DNA of 56,564 bases. Source: Giesbergeria sp. (GTDB lineage Bacteria > Pseudomonadota > Gammaproteobacteria > Burkholderiales > Burkholderiaceae_C). Every line of letters starts with the position of its first letter. The first letter of the stretch is position 1. The notes beneath the pieces were generated by a model. That model had not been told where the DNA came from and searched no databases. It saw nothing but the letters and a program-made list of their open reading frames with translations. The stretch covers positions 1 through 56,564 of the forward strand of contig JAKLLE010000016.1 of the NCBI GenBank assembly GCA_023150295.1. Direction: 5' to 3'. A program made the translations under genes and the position numbers. This document shows, one piece after another, positions 34,149 through 43,386 of the stretch.

Positions 34149-35402
34149 TCAGGAAATGAAGTTGAACAGCGACATCTTCTGAACCATGGAGTAGGACTTG
34201 AGCGCTGCCTCGTAACCCACCTGCTGGTTCTGGAAGTCCGAGATGCCCTTGATCATATCCAGATCTTCGGCGCGCGAGCGGTCGCCTTCGAGCTGCGTGG
34301 AGCGGGTTTCCTGGTTGCCGGTGATGCGGTCGGCGCGGTTGAGCAGCTCGCCTGCAAAACCGCGCACGGCCTGCATGCGCTCCAGTCCACGGTCGATGTT
34401 GGCCAGCGCCTGGCCCACGGCCTGCACGGCGGCGTTACTGTTGGGGGCGGCACCAATCTCGCGCACGGCGGTGTCCACCACGCTGAACACGCTGGAGCTG
34501 GGCTCCAGGGTCACGGTGTCGCCGTTGGCGGGCGTGCCCTTGATCTCCAGGCTCAGGCCGGGGATGGTGGTGATGCCTATGGTCACCGGCTTGTCGGCCG
34601 GGAAGTCGGGCACCGTCACCGGGGGCAGGCTCACGGCGGTGGTGGTGTTGGTGATGGTGTAGGTGGCCGTCAGCGTTCCCGGTGTGGCGCCGGGCCCCAC
34701 GGCGCTGAAGACGATCTGGTAGTTGTCGCCCGTGACCAGCGAGGGGTCGGTGGTGGTCACGGCGGTGGAGCCAAACTGCCGGTCTGCGGGCACGCTGCTG
34801 ATGCTGGCGTGGTACACGCCATCGCGCTGTGGGCGGAACATGAAGGCCGCGTCGCCGTCGAGCGTGAGCGGGATGGACACGGTGTCGGCCGCCGACTGGC
34901 CCGGCAGGCCTTCAAAGCTGTAGTCCGGCGGCGGCGACAGCGGCCCCAGAAACGGCTGCAAGGCGCTGCCCAGGCTGTTGAACAGCGGCAGCCCGTTGGT
35001 GTCCTTGCGGTTGGCGACCTCAAAGAACTGATCGCGCAGGCTTTGCAACTGCTGGGAAATGGTCTTGCGGTCGTTGGTGGTGAGCGTGCCGCTGCCCGCA
35101 TTGACCATGAGCTGGCGCATTTCCTGCACCAGGTTGACAGCCTCGCCCAGCGAGCTTTCGGCCTGGGAAATGGCGTTGCGCTGCACTTCCAGGGCGCGCT
35201 GCTCGGTCTGGATGCGTGTGATGCGGGTGAGCGCGCGCTCGGCCTGGGCGGCGGCCACGGGGTCGTCGCTGGGGCGCACCACGCGCTTGCCTGCTGTCAG
35301 GTTGTCCTGCAGGCCCACCAGGCTGGAATGGCGCTCGCCCAGATTGCGCAGCGCGTTGTCGTACATGTTGGCGGTACCGACGCGCGTGAAGGTGTTGCTC
35401 AT
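34149..35402 (-). CDS. flgL: flagellar hook-filament junction protein FlgL (HAP3)
   Basis: The 417-residue product joins hook and filament together with FlgK. It has the flagellin-like N-terminal helix (TRVGTANMYDNALRNLGE, then GKRVVRPSDDPVAAAQAERA) and a C-terminal helix ending YSMVQKMSLFNFIS. The variable middle contains Thr/Val-rich beta-strand segments, among them IKGTPANGDTVTL, a motif also found twice in FlgK. AGGAG seven bases before the ATG at 35402 sets the start; the frame could extend eight codons further. Confidence 0.93.
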   Translation of the reverse strand: MSNTFTRVGTANMYDNALRNLGERHSSLVGLQDNLTAGKRVVRPSDDPVAAAQAERALTRITRIQTEQRALEVQRNAISQAESSLGEAVNLVQEMRQLMVNAGSGTLTTNDRKTISQQLQSLRDQFFEVANRKDTNGLPLFNSLGSALQPFLGPLSPPPDYSFEGLPGQSAADTVSIPLTLDGDAAFMFRPQRDGVYHASISSVPADRQFGSTAVTTTDPSLVTGDNYQIVFSAVGPGATPGTLTATYTITNTTTAVSLPPVTVPDFPADKPVTIGITTIPGLSLEIKGTPANGDTVTLEPSSSVFSVVDTAVREIGAAPNSNAAVQAVGQALANIDRGLERMQAVRGFAGELLNRADRITGNQETRSTQLEGDRSRAEDLDMIKGISDFQNQQVGYEAALKSYSMVQKMSLFNFIS

Positions 35403-35422
35403 GTCAGTTCTCCTTGCGCGAA

Positions 35423-37375
35423 TCAACGGCCCATGGATGAGATCAGGCTGTCAAACACATTCTGCGCAATCTGGATCATCTTGGCAGAGGCCTGGTAGGC
35501 CTGTTGGTATTGGATCAGACGGGCGGCCTCTTCGTCCAGATTGACCCCGGAGATGGCGGTGCGGTCGCCTTCGAGCTGGGCGGCGATCTTCTCCGACACC
35601 TGGGCGGCAAACTGCGCGCTCTGCGTGCGTGTGCCCACCTGGGCCATCAAACCGGCGTAGCCGTCGGCCAGGGTCGCGTCGTCGAACATCTTCACATCGC
35701 GCAGGCCCAGCAGCGCGCTGGCATTGCCTGCGTTGCGCTTGTACCAGTCGCCGTAGGTGGGGTTCAGCGCATTGTCGATGACCACCGTATCGCCCGCTGC
35801 CGGTGTGCCGTTGAGGGTGACCGACCACCCCGTGGGCGGCACGGCAGCGTCGTAGTTGATGGCCTGGCCCGACACGTAGTTGTGCACCACGGCGCCCGTG
35901 TCCGAGCGCGTGTAGGTGTTGGGGCCGGTGAAGGTCAGCGTCACCGGCACGGTGGCGCCGGGCGGGTTGGTGAGCGCCTTCAGGCTGGACATCTTGAGCT
36001 GTCCGGTGTTGCTGGGCCCCAGCGTCACGTTGACCGGGCTGGCCGCCGCCAGGTCGCGCGGCGAATACACCATGGAGGCGATGTTGTTGGCGGCGCCCTG
36101 CAGTGAATTGATGAGGAAGCGGTCGCCTGCGGCGGGCGCGCCGGTGATGGTCAGTGCCAGCCCCTGGTCGGCGAACAGGTCGTTGATGGTGGCGTATCCC
36201 GGCGGTGGCAGCGCCGGGCCAAATTCGAACGTCTTTCCGTCGGACACGCGCTGCACGGTGCCAGCGTTGGCTGCCGTGAAGGTGATTTCATAGTTCGATG
36301 CGGCCAACTGGGTGGGGTCGGACACCGCCAGCGCAATGGTGGCGCCCGAGACATTGGTGCTGGCGGAGCGGGCGTCGGCCAGCGCAATGGGCGTGAACAG
36401 GTTGCCGCCCACCTGACCATCCAGCGTGAGGCCCAGCCGGTGCTGGGTGTTCATGGATTCGCTGATGGCCACGGCCATGCGGCCCAGCAGGTTGCGGCCT
36501 TCGGCCAGGTCGTTGTTGTAAAAGCGCAGTAGGCCCGAGATCTCGCCGCCGCCCAGCATGCCTTCGTTCAGCTCGATGGAGGCGCCCCCAGCGGTCTGGA
36601 AAAAGACCTTCAAGTCCCCGCTGCCGGGGTACAGGCTGGCGTTGTCGATGCTCAGGGTGGCGGCCGTGGTGCCCAGCACCAGCGGCTGGCTGGAGGCCAC
36701 GAACACGCTCATGGTGCCGTCGTCGGCCTCGATCTGCGTGGTCTGCAGGTAGCGGTTGAGGTTGAGGATCAGCGTGTCGCGCTGGTCCAGCAGGTCGTTG
36801 GGCGGCTGCCCCGAGCCCTTGGCGCGCGCGATCTGCTCGTTCACCGCGGCCAGGCTTTTGGCGATGGTGTTGATGTCGTTGATGGCGCCGTCCAGCTCGT
36901 AGCGTGCCGTGGCCTGGATTTCGTCCAGGCGCTCGGCGGCGGTGCGCATGCGGCCTGCGGTCTCGTCGATGCGCGTGAGCACCAGGTTGCGCGCCGACAG
37001 ATCCGTGGGAGCGGTGACCACGTCGGAAAACGCGTTCATCATGTCGTTGATGGCCGCGCCCAGGCCTGCCGTGCCACCGGCAAACACGTCCTGCAACTGG
37101 TTCAGCCGTGCAGAACGGATCGCGTCCCCGGCAGACACCGAGGCCGCCGAGGCCGCCTGGCGCGTCAACAGCTCGCTCTGGTTGCGGATGATGGTCTCGA
37201 CATTGACCCCCTTGCCGATGTACCCGCCGCCCGTGAACTGGCCCTGCACGGTCTGCAGCACCACGCTCTGGCGCGAATAGCCCGGCGTGCTGACGTTGGC
37301 AATGTTGTGCCCCGCTGTCTGCAAGGCCACCTGGTTGGCCAGCAGCGCCCGGGCACCGACGTTGAGCAGACTCAT
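35423..37375 (-). CDS. flgK: flagellar hook-associated protein FlgK (HAP1)
   Basis: The 650-residue product starts MSLLNVGARALLANQVALQ, followed by TAGHNIANVSTPGYSRQ, the rod/hook signature. It ends with the conserved helix NLDEEAARLIQYQQAYQASA and LIQIA-type residues. The middle carries two GxPAAGD-type beta modules (ITGAPAAGDRF, LNGTPAAGDTV), as in FlgL. AGGAG precedes the ATG. The gene follows flgJ in the usual order, and its stop lies 20 bp before flgL. Confidence 0.95.
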   Translation of the reverse strand: MSLLNVGARALLANQVALQTAGHNIANVSTPGYSRQSVVLQTVQGQFTGGGYIGKGVNVETIIRNQSELLTRQAASAASVSAGDAIRSARLNQLQDVFAGGTAGLGAAINDMMNAFSDVVTAPTDLSARNLVLTRIDETAGRMRTAAERLDEIQATARYELDGAINDINTIAKSLAAVNEQIARAKGSGQPPNDLLDQRDTLILNLNRYLQTTQIEADDGTMSVFVASSQPLVLGTTAATLSIDNASLYPGSGDLKVFFQTAGGASIELNEGMLGGGEISGLLRFYNNDLAEGRNLLGRMAVAISESMNTQHRLGLTLDGQVGGNLFTPIALADARSASTNVSGATIALAVSDPTQLAASNYEITFTAANAGTVQRVSDGKTFEFGPALPPPGYATINDLFADQGLALTITGAPAAGDRFLINSLQGAANNIASMVYSPRDLAAASPVNVTLGPSNTGQLKMSSLKALTNPPGATVPVTLTFTGPNTYTRSDTGAVVHNYVSGQAINYDAAVPPTGWSVTLNGTPAAGDTVVIDNALNPTYGDWYKRNAGNASALLGLRDVKMFDDATLADGYAGLMAQVGTRTQSAQFAAQVSEKIAAQLEGDRTAISGVNLDEEAARLIQYQQAYQASAKMIQIAQNVFDSLISSMGR

Positions 37376-37385
37376 GTGCTACTCC

Positions 37386-38300
37386 TCAGGCCAGCGCCCG
37401 CTGTGCGCGCAGGGCGCTGTTGATCGCGCCGCTGAGCTTTCTGGCGTACTCGGGATCGGTGGCGTAGCCCGCCTTTTGCAGCGCGGCCGCGTAGGCCGCC
37501 GCCGAGCCCGTTTTGGCGACGGATTCGGCCTTTTCGTAGCGCGGGCTTTCCTTGATCAGGCGGGCGTAGTCGCGGAACGAATCTTCGTAGGAGTCGTAGG
37601 CGCGGAACTTGGCCGTCACCTTGCGCGGCTGTCCGTCGATGTATTCGGTGGTGGTCACCTCGGCCACCTTGCCCGTCCAGCCCTTGGTGGCCTTGATGCC
37701 GAACAGGTTGAACGAGTCGCTGCCATCGGCCTTCCTGATGGCGCTCTTGCCCCAGCCGGTTTCGTGGCCCGCCTGGCCCAGCATGAAGGCGGCGGGAATG
37801 CCGCTTTCCTGCGCCACGCGCTCGGCAGTGCCGCTGAGGTGCTGGACAAAGGCGTCGCGCCCGGCGGGGGCGGGGGTCGTGGTGGTGGGGCTGGATGTGG
37901 TGGGGCTGGCCTTGTGCGCACTGCCCAGGCTCAGCGTAGAAGGAATAGCGGTGGTGCTGGCGGCGGCAGGCTCCACGCCCATGGCCTGGGCCAGTTGGCG
38001 GGCGATGGTTTCGGACAGCCCGCCGGGCAGGCCCGACATCTGCACCGAGAGCTGCTGGTCCAGCATGTCCGTGCCCAGGTCGCCATGGGCGCCGTCGAGC
38101 AGGCCGGACTTCATGGTGGCCTGGCGCATGCTCTTGATCATCTCGCGCATGAACAGCGACTCGAACTGGCGCGCGGCCTCCTTGGCGGCGGTGGGGTCGT
38201 TCTGGGTGGCGTCGCGCTTGAGCTGTTGCAGCGATTGCACGTCCGCCGCCAGCCCCTGGCCGGTGTGCAGGGGGTGCGAGGAGGACAGGGAGAGGGCCAT
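37386..38300 (-). CDS. flgJ: flagellar rod-cap protein and muramidase FlgJ
   Basis: The 304-residue product has two domains. The N-terminal rod-scaffold domain (about 1-100) contains AARQFESLFMREMIKSMR. A Ser/Thr/Pro-rich linker follows (about 115-145), then a glucosaminidase domain (about 150-300) with the catalytic Glu E180 in GQAGHETGWGK and DSYEDSFRDYARLI. It opens the peptidoglycan for rod growth. GGAGG precedes the ATG, and the flgI stop lies two bases before the ATG. Confidence 0.95.
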   Translation of the reverse strand: MALSLSSSHPLHTGQGLAADVQSLQQLKRDATQNDPTAAKEAARQFESLFMREMIKSMRQATMKSGLLDGAHGDLGTDMLDQQLSVQMSGLPGGLSETIARQLAQAMGVEPAAASTTAIPSTLSLGSAHKASPTTSSPTTTTPAPAGRDAFVQHLSGTAERVAQESGIPAAFMLGQAGHETGWGKSAIRKADGSDSFNLFGIKATKGWTGKVAEVTTTEYIDGQPRKVTAKFRAYDSYEDSFRDYARLIKESPRYEKAESVAKTGSAAAYAAALQKAGYATDPEYARKLSGAINSALRAQRALA

Positions 38301-38301
38301 G

Positions 38302-39444
38302 CTAGATCACCTCCAACTCCGCGTTGAGTGCGCCTGCCGCCTTGATGGCCTGCAGAATGGCCAACAGGTCTTGCGGCGTGGCGCCCAGCCCGTTGAGCGC
38401 GCGCACCACGTCGGACAACTGCGCCGATGCTGGCATTTGGATGATGTTGCCCGGATCCTGGTTGATCTGGATGTCGCTTTGTTGTGTGACCACCGTCTGG
38501 CCTTGTGACAGCGGTGCGGGCTGGCTGATGACCGGGCGGCTGCTGATGACGATGGACAGGTTGCCGTGCGCAATGGCGCAGGGCCCCAGTGTGACGGCCT
38601 GGTTCAGCACCACCGAGCCGGTGCGCGCATTGATCACCACCTTGGCCGAGGGCGCCATGGATTCGATGGGCAATTCCTCCAGCTCGGCGATGAAATTGAC
38701 GCGGGCGTTGGGGTCGTTGGGCGCGCGCACCTGCACCGTGCGTCCGTCCAGGGCCTGGGCACGGCCCTCGCCCATGCGGGCGTTGATGGCCTGCGCCACG
38801 CGGCGTGCGGTTTGAAAATCGGAGGCGTTGAGCCCGAGCGTGACGCTATCGCCCTCGTGCAGCGGTGTGGGCACCGAGCGCTCCACCTGCGCCCCTTGCG
38901 GAATGCGCCCGGCACTCAGGTGGTTGATCTGCACCTTGCTGCCACCCGAGGACGCGCCCGCGCCACCCACCACCAGGCTTCCTTGCGCCAGGGCGTAGAT
39001 TTCGCCGTCGGCGCCGCGCAGCGGCGTGGCAATCAACATGCCGCCCTTGAGCGACTTGGCGTTGCCCATGGAGGACACGTTCACATCCACAAACTGGCCC
39101 GGCTGCGCAAAGGCGGGCAGTTGCGCCGTCACGATCACGGCCGCCACGTTCTTGAGCTGCAACTGGCCCGTCAGGTTGGGCGGCAGGCTCACGCCCATGT
39201 TCTGCAGGTAGTTCTGCAGCGACTGGGTGGTGTAGGGCATCTGCGTGGTCTGGTCGCCCGTGCCGTCCAGCCCCACCACCAGGCCGTAGCCGGTGAGCTG
39301 GTTGCTGCGCACGCCCTGCACGGCCGCCACTTCCTTGATGCGCAGCGCCTGGGCGGGCCAGGCCGCGCACAGCGCCAGCACGGCCAGCAGCGGCCCGAGT
39401 AGGCGGCGGACGTTCCAGCGGAAGGAGTGGGGCGTGGCTTGCAT
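38302..39444 (-). CDS. flgI: flagellar P-ring protein FlgI
   Basis: The 380-residue periplasmic protein forms the P ring in the peptidoglycan layer. It has a signal peptide (about 1-33, cleaved after PAQA), then the family motif RIKEVAAVQGVRSNQLTGYG and LVVGLDGTGDQ. The C-terminus shows QDLLAILQAIKAAGALNAEL. The start has no visible ribosome site. Repeat copy 9 lies in the gap between this gene and flgH upstream. Confidence 0.96.
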   Translation of the reverse strand: MQATPHSFRWNVRRLLGPLLAVLALCAAWPAQALRIKEVAAVQGVRSNQLTGYGLVVGLDGTGDQTTQMPYTTQSLQNYLQNMGVSLPPNLTGQLQLKNVAAVIVTAQLPAFAQPGQFVDVNVSSMGNAKSLKGGMLIATPLRGADGEIYALAQGSLVVGGAGASSGGSKVQINHLSAGRIPQGAQVERSVPTPLHEGDSVTLGLNASDFQTARRVAQAINARMGEGRAQALDGRTVQVRAPNDPNARVNFIAELEELPIESMAPSAKVVINARTGSVVLNQAVTLGPCAIAHGNLSIVISSRPVISQPAPLSQGQTVVTQQSDIQINQDPGNIIQMPASAQLSDVVRALNGLGATPQDLLAILQAIKAAGALNAELEVI

Positions 39445-39564
39445 GGCTTTGATTGTGGGAGCGATGCGGGATTTCTAAAACCCGAAAAGCGGCTCCTTCA
39501 CCGGCCATTTGGTGCAGTGGCGGGGCTGCCGCCCGCACCCACCTGTTGCTCCAAAAATACAAGC

Positions 39565-39619
39565 AAAAAATGCCTGCAGCGCTTATTGATCAAGCGCTGC
39601 AAGCTATGAAAATGATAGC
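39565..39619 (-). repeat. interspersed palindromic repeat, copy 9
   Basis: On the minus strand it reads GCTATCATTTTCATAGCT, then the perfect inverted repeat GCAGCGCTT-GATCAAT-AAGCGCTGC and a T-run. It lies in the flgH-flgI gap. Confidence 0.8.
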
Positions 39620-39629
39620 AAATGAATGC

Positions 39630-40328
39630 TCAGAACGGCAGAATGGTCATGAAGAAGCGGCCCAGCCAGCCCATGATCTGGGCTTCGCTCTGGGCCCCGC
39701 GACCGCGCGACTCCACGCGCACATTGGCCACTTGGGTCGAGTTGACGATGCTGCCCGGCTGCAGCAAGCGCGGGTCCACCGTGCCGGAGAAGCGCAGCAC
39801 GTCCACGTTCTGGTTCACGCCGATCTGCTTTTCACCCGCCACCACCAGGTGGCCGTTGGGCAGCACGTCGATGACGGTCGTCGTGATCGAGCCCTCGAAC
39901 TTGTTGGCGCTCTCGGTGCCGCCCTTGCCGGCAAAGGCATTGCCCGACTTGGCGGCCAGCTTGGTCTTGTCGGTGAACGAGGAGCCCACGAACGGCAGCG
40001 CCGTGATGCCGCCGGACACATCGGAACTGCGGTCCACAGTGGAAGAGGACTTCTGGCTGGCGGTGATGTTCTCGACGATCTGGATGGTCACCAGGTCGCC
40101 CACCATGCGGGCGCGCCGGTCTTCGAACATGGGGCGGTAGCTGGCCTGCTGGAACAGGCTGCCCGTGGCAGGCTGCGGGGCCATGCGCGGCTGGGTGGCG
40201 AGCGCTGGCGGCGTGGTGGGCAGCACGTCCACCGGCGGGGCGGGCGAGAGGCTGGCGCAACCGGCCAGCCAGGCGGCGCACAGCAGGGCGCCCAGGCGCA
40301 GGGCAGAGGGGGAGAGCAGGCGTTTCAT
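39630..40328 (-). CDS. flgH: flagellar L-ring lipoprotein FlgH
   Basis: The 232-residue outer-membrane lipoprotein has a lipoprotein signal with the lipobox LAGC (Cys at about 24). A Pro-rich stretch follows, then MVGDLVTIQIVENITASQ and the terminal motif QSEAQIMGWLGRFFMTILPF. It forms the L ring around the rod. GGAG precedes the ATG by about seven bases. Order and spacing with flgG are typical. Confidence 0.96.
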   Translation of the reverse strand: MKRLLSPSALRLGALLCAAWLAGCASLSPAPPVDVLPTTPPALATQPRMAPQPATGSLFQQASYRPMFEDRRARMVGDLVTIQIVENITASQKSSSTVDRSSDVSGGITALPFVGSSFTDKTKLAAKSGNAFAGKGGTESANKFEGSITTTVIDVLPNGHLVVAGEKQIGVNQNVDVLRFSGTVDPRLLQPGSIVNSTQVANVRVESRGRGAQSEAQIMGWLGRFFMTILPF

Positions 40329-40355
40329 GGTGTGGCTCCGTGGCGCAAGAGAGGT

Positions 40356-41138
40356 TCAGAGCTGGCTGAGCTTGGCCAGCATCTGGTCGCTGGTCTGGAT
40401 GGCTTTGGAATTCATCTCGTAGGCGCGCTGGGTCTGGATCATGTTGACCAGCTCTTCCACCACGTTGATGTTGGAAGACTCCAGGAACCCCTGCTTGATG
40501 AAGCCCAGCCCGTTGGTGCCCGGCGTGCCCTGTTGCGGCTGGCCCGAGGCGGCCGATTCCTTGAACAGGTTCTGGCCCACGGGCTCCAGGCCCGCGGGGT
40601 TGATGAAACTGGACATGGCCAGGCTGCCCAACTGTTGCGGCTGGGTGTTGCCTGCCACGATGGCGGAGACCACGCCGTCCGCGCTGATGCTGATGCTGGT
40701 GGCCCCCTGCGGTACGGTGATGCCGTTGGCCACCGGCAGACCGCTGGAGGTGACCACGCGGCCCTGGGCGTCCACCTGGAAGGAGCCATCGCGCGTGTAG
40801 CCGATGGTGCCGTCGGGCATGGTGACCTCGAAGAAGCCGTTGCCGTTGATGGCCACGTCCAGGCTGTTCTTGGTTTCCTGCAGCGAACCCTGGGTGAAGT
40901 TGCGGCTGGTGGCCACGGTGCGCACGCCCAGGCCCAGGTGCAGGCCGGTGGGCAACTGGTTTTGCTCGGTGGTGTTGGCTCCCACCTGGCGCAGGTTCTG
41001 GTAGATCAGGTCTTCGAACACCGCGTTGTTGCGCTTGAAGCCCGTGGTCGAGACGTTGGCCAGGTTGTGCGAGATCACGTCCAGCTGCGTTTGCTGGGCG
41101 GTCATGCCGGTCTTGGCAATCCAGAGTGCGTTCATCAT
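40356..41138 (-). CDS. flgG: flagellar distal rod protein FlgG
   Basis: The 260-residue product has the same length as E. coli FlgG. It begins MMNALWIAKTGMTAQQTQLD with ISHNLANVSTTGFKR, and ends with the rod signature INVVEELVNMIQTQRAYEMN. The frame continues upstream, but the ATG at 41138 carries an AGAGGA ribosome site and gives the canonical N-terminus. The 174-bp gap to flgF is unusually long for this operon and holds a GC-rich repeat. Confidence 0.96.
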   Translation of the reverse strand: MMNALWIAKTGMTAQQTQLDVISHNLANVSTTGFKRNNAVFEDLIYQNLRQVGANTTEQNQLPTGLHLGLGVRTVATSRNFTQGSLQETKNSLDVAINGNGFFEVTMPDGTIGYTRDGSFQVDAQGRVVTSSGLPVANGITVPQGATSISISADGVVSAIVAGNTQPQQLGSLAMSSFINPAGLEPVGQNLFKESAASGQPQQGTPGTNGLGFIKQGFLESSNINVVEELVNMIQTQRAYEMNSKAIQTSDQMLAKLSQL

Positions 41139-41194
41139 GATGGGTTCCTCTGTCGTATCAATGGGTCGTTGCCTGTGGGACTGGCGCGACCGAA

Positions 41195-41291
41195 GCCAGC
41201 GGACGCCGCGCAAGGGCCGCCCCGCCGCGCTGGCGTCGCCCCCCTTCCCTCGCGTCAGCGAGTAGAGAAGGGGGGAGCGGCGAAGCCGCTC
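41195..41291. repeat. GC-rich multi-hairpin repeat between flgF and flgG
   Basis: Three stems lie in series: GACGCC...GGCGTC (about 41202-41237); CCCCCCTTC / GAAGGGGGG (41239-41247 and 41267-41275) with an inner CTCGC-GTCA-GCGAG; and GAGCGGC-GAA-GCCGCTC (41275-41291). I recognise this type of element from Acidovorax-like genomes, where such repeats recur. Here it interrupts the flg operon. Confidence 0.7.
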
Positions 41292-41312
41292 GGGGGGAAG
41301 TTGTTTTCATCT

Positions 41313-42053
41313 TTAGCCGTTCATGCCCAGCAACTGGCTGGCGGTTTTGTCATTGGTTTCGGCGGTCTGCAGCAGTCGCATCTGTTGCTCGAACTGGCGC
41401 GAGGCGGCGATCATGCCGACCATGCTTTCCACGGCGTTCACGTTCGAACCCTCCAGCGTGCCGCTGACCATGCGGGCATTGGCGTCGTTGGGGATGGGTT
41501 CGCCTGATGCGGCGCGGAACAGCCCGTCGTCGCCGCGCTTGAGCGGGTCTTCCGGCGTGGGGGTGGCCAGCTTGAGGCGCCCCACGGCCTGCGGCGCCTG
41601 CCCTCCGGTGCGGGCCGTGACCGTGCCGTCGGAGCCCAGCGACACCTCGGCGCCAGGGGGGATGTCGATCGGCGCGCCACCGTCGGACAGCACGGGCCGC
41701 CCGGTGGAGGTGAGTAACTGGCCGGTGGCCGACACTTCAAAGGAGCCTGCGCGCGTGTAGGCCTCGGTGCCGTCTGTGCCCTGGACAGCGAACCACGCGT
41801 TGCCCACGGCCATGGCGTCCAGGTTGCGGCCCGTGCGCTGGGCCGGGCCGGCCACGTCGCGGTGGCCCGAGGTGGCTTCCAGCGCAAACACCCGGGTGCT
41901 CGCACCATCGCCCTGCAGTGGCACCGAACGGAAGGTGGACATCTCGGCGCGGAACCCCGGTGTAGACGCATTGGCCAGGTTGTGGGACAGCACGGCCTGC
42001 CGGTGCGCGGCCGCGTTGGCGCCGGTCAGGGTGGTGTAGATGATGCGGTCCAT
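41313..42053 (-). CDS. flgF: flagellar proximal rod protein FlgF
   Basis: The 246-residue product begins MDRIIYTTLTGANAAAHRQ with LSHNLANASTPGFRAE. It has the rod/hook core YTRAGSFEVSATGQLLT and the C-terminal GSNVNAVESMVGMIAASRQFE. GGAG precedes the ATG. It stands between flgE and flgG as expected; length is typical for the family. Confidence 0.95.
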   Translation of the reverse strand: MDRIIYTTLTGANAAAHRQAVLSHNLANASTPGFRAEMSTFRSVPLQGDGASTRVFALEATSGHRDVAGPAQRTGRNLDAMAVGNAWFAVQGTDGTEAYTRAGSFEVSATGQLLTSTGRPVLSDGGAPIDIPPGAEVSLGSDGTVTARTGGQAPQAVGRLKLATPTPEDPLKRGDDGLFRAASGEPIPNDANARMVSGTLEGSNVNAVESMVGMIAASRQFEQQMRLLQTAETNDKTASQLLGMNG

Positions 42054-42084
42054 GGTGGGGGCTCCGGTTCAGGGGGCGACGTGC

Positions 42085-43359
42085 TCAGCGCAAATTCACC
42101 AGGGTGGACATCACCTGGTCCTGGGTCTTGATGGTCTGCGCATTGGCCTGGTAGGTGCGCTGCGCCGTCATCATGTTGACCAGCTCGGCGGTGAGGTCCA
42201 CGTTGGAGTCTTCCAGCGCACCCGAGCGCAGGGCGCCGAAGTTGCCATCGCCGGGCGTCCCTGTCACGGGCTGCCCTGACTCAAAAGACTCCACCCAGTT
42301 GTTGTTACCCACGGCCTGCAGGCCTTGGGGGTTGCGGAAGTTGGCCAGGGCCACCTGTCCCTCGGCACGGGTCATGCCGTTGGAATAGCGCGCCATGATC
42401 ATGCCGCTGGCTTCGATGTTGATGCCCGTGAGCTCGCCCGAGGCGTAGCCGTCCTGGCTCAGGTCGGACACGGCGAACTTGCTGCCGAACTGGGTCACGT
42501 CGTCCAGTTGCACCAGCACGTCGAAGGCCGGCAGGTTGTTGGGATTGGGCGGCGACGGATCCACCGACAGCGTCAGGCCAAATCCCGTGGCGGGTGCGGG
42601 GGCCACAGGGCCGGTGATGGCGCCGTTGTTGTCAAAGGTGATGGTGCCTACAGCTACGGCGGCGGCATCGAGCGAGTTGAACACCTCCCACTCGTTGTCG
42701 GTAGCGGTTTTCTGGAAGTACAGGGTCACCGGCACGGCCACGCCCTGGCTGTCGTACACGTTGATCGAGGTGCCATAGGTGGCACGCGGCGTGGGTGGAA
42801 TGGCCGGTGTGGGTGGTGGGCCGGGGGTGGCGGCCACGCCGGCAGCGTCGTAGGCACGCGCGTCCAGGTTGAAGGCGGCCGTGACCGTGGTGGTCTGCTT
42901 GGCCGCAATCGGTTGGGACGATGGGAAGTTCAGCGGGCCTGGGACGGTGGCCGTGCGCAGTCCGGTGGCCGGATCGATCGGATAGCCCAGCACCCGTGCG
43001 CCGCTGTTGGTCTTGAGGTCGCCGTCCTTGTCGAGCTTGAAGTTGCCCGCACGGGTGTAGGCGGACGACCCATCGGGCTGCTGCAGCATGAAGAAGCCGC
43101 TGCCGTTGATGGCCACGTCCAGCGTGTTGCCCGTGACCGTGAGGTTGCCCTGGGTGAACTGCTGCGCCACAGCAGCCACCTGCACGCCGATGCCCACATT
43201 GCTGCCGCCCGCGCCGCCGATCGCCGAGGCCACCATGTCGGCGAACTCGGCCCGCGAGGCCTTGAAGCCCGTGGTGTTGGCGTTGGCGATGTTGTGGCCG
43301 ATCACGTCCAGGTTTTTGCTGGCGGCGTTGAGGCCTGAAAGTCCTTGTTGAAATCCCAT
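42085..43359 (-). CDS. flgE: flagellar hook protein FlgE
   Basis: The 424-residue product builds the hook. It begins MGFQQGLSGLNAASKNLDVI with GHNIANANTTGFKASR, and ends with the signature SNVDLTAELVNMMTAQRTYQ. The central domain carries a proline-rich insertion (PGPPPTPAIPPTPRA near residues 180-195), which is likely surface-exposed. AGGAG precedes the ATG. The flgD gene is 27 bp upstream. Confidence 0.95.
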   Translation of the reverse strand: MGFQQGLSGLNAASKNLDVIGHNIANANTTGFKASRAEFADMVASAIGGAGGSNVGIGVQVAAVAQQFTQGNLTVTGNTLDVAINGSGFFMLQQPDGSSAYTRAGNFKLDKDGDLKTNSGARVLGYPIDPATGLRTATVPGPLNFPSSQPIAAKQTTTVTAAFNLDARAYDAAGVAATPGPPPTPAIPPTPRATYGTSINVYDSQGVAVPVTLYFQKTATDNEWEVFNSLDAAAVAVGTITFDNNGAITGPVAPAPATGFGLTLSVDPSPPNPNNLPAFDVLVQLDDVTQFGSKFAVSDLSQDGYASGELTGINIEASGMIMARYSNGMTRAEGQVALANFRNPQGLQAVGNNNWVESFESGQPVTGTPGDGNFGALRSGALEDSNVDLTAELVNMMTAQRTYQANAQTIKTQDQVMSTLVNLR

Positions 43360-43386
43360 GGTGTGCTCCTGGCGTCGTAAAGAGGG

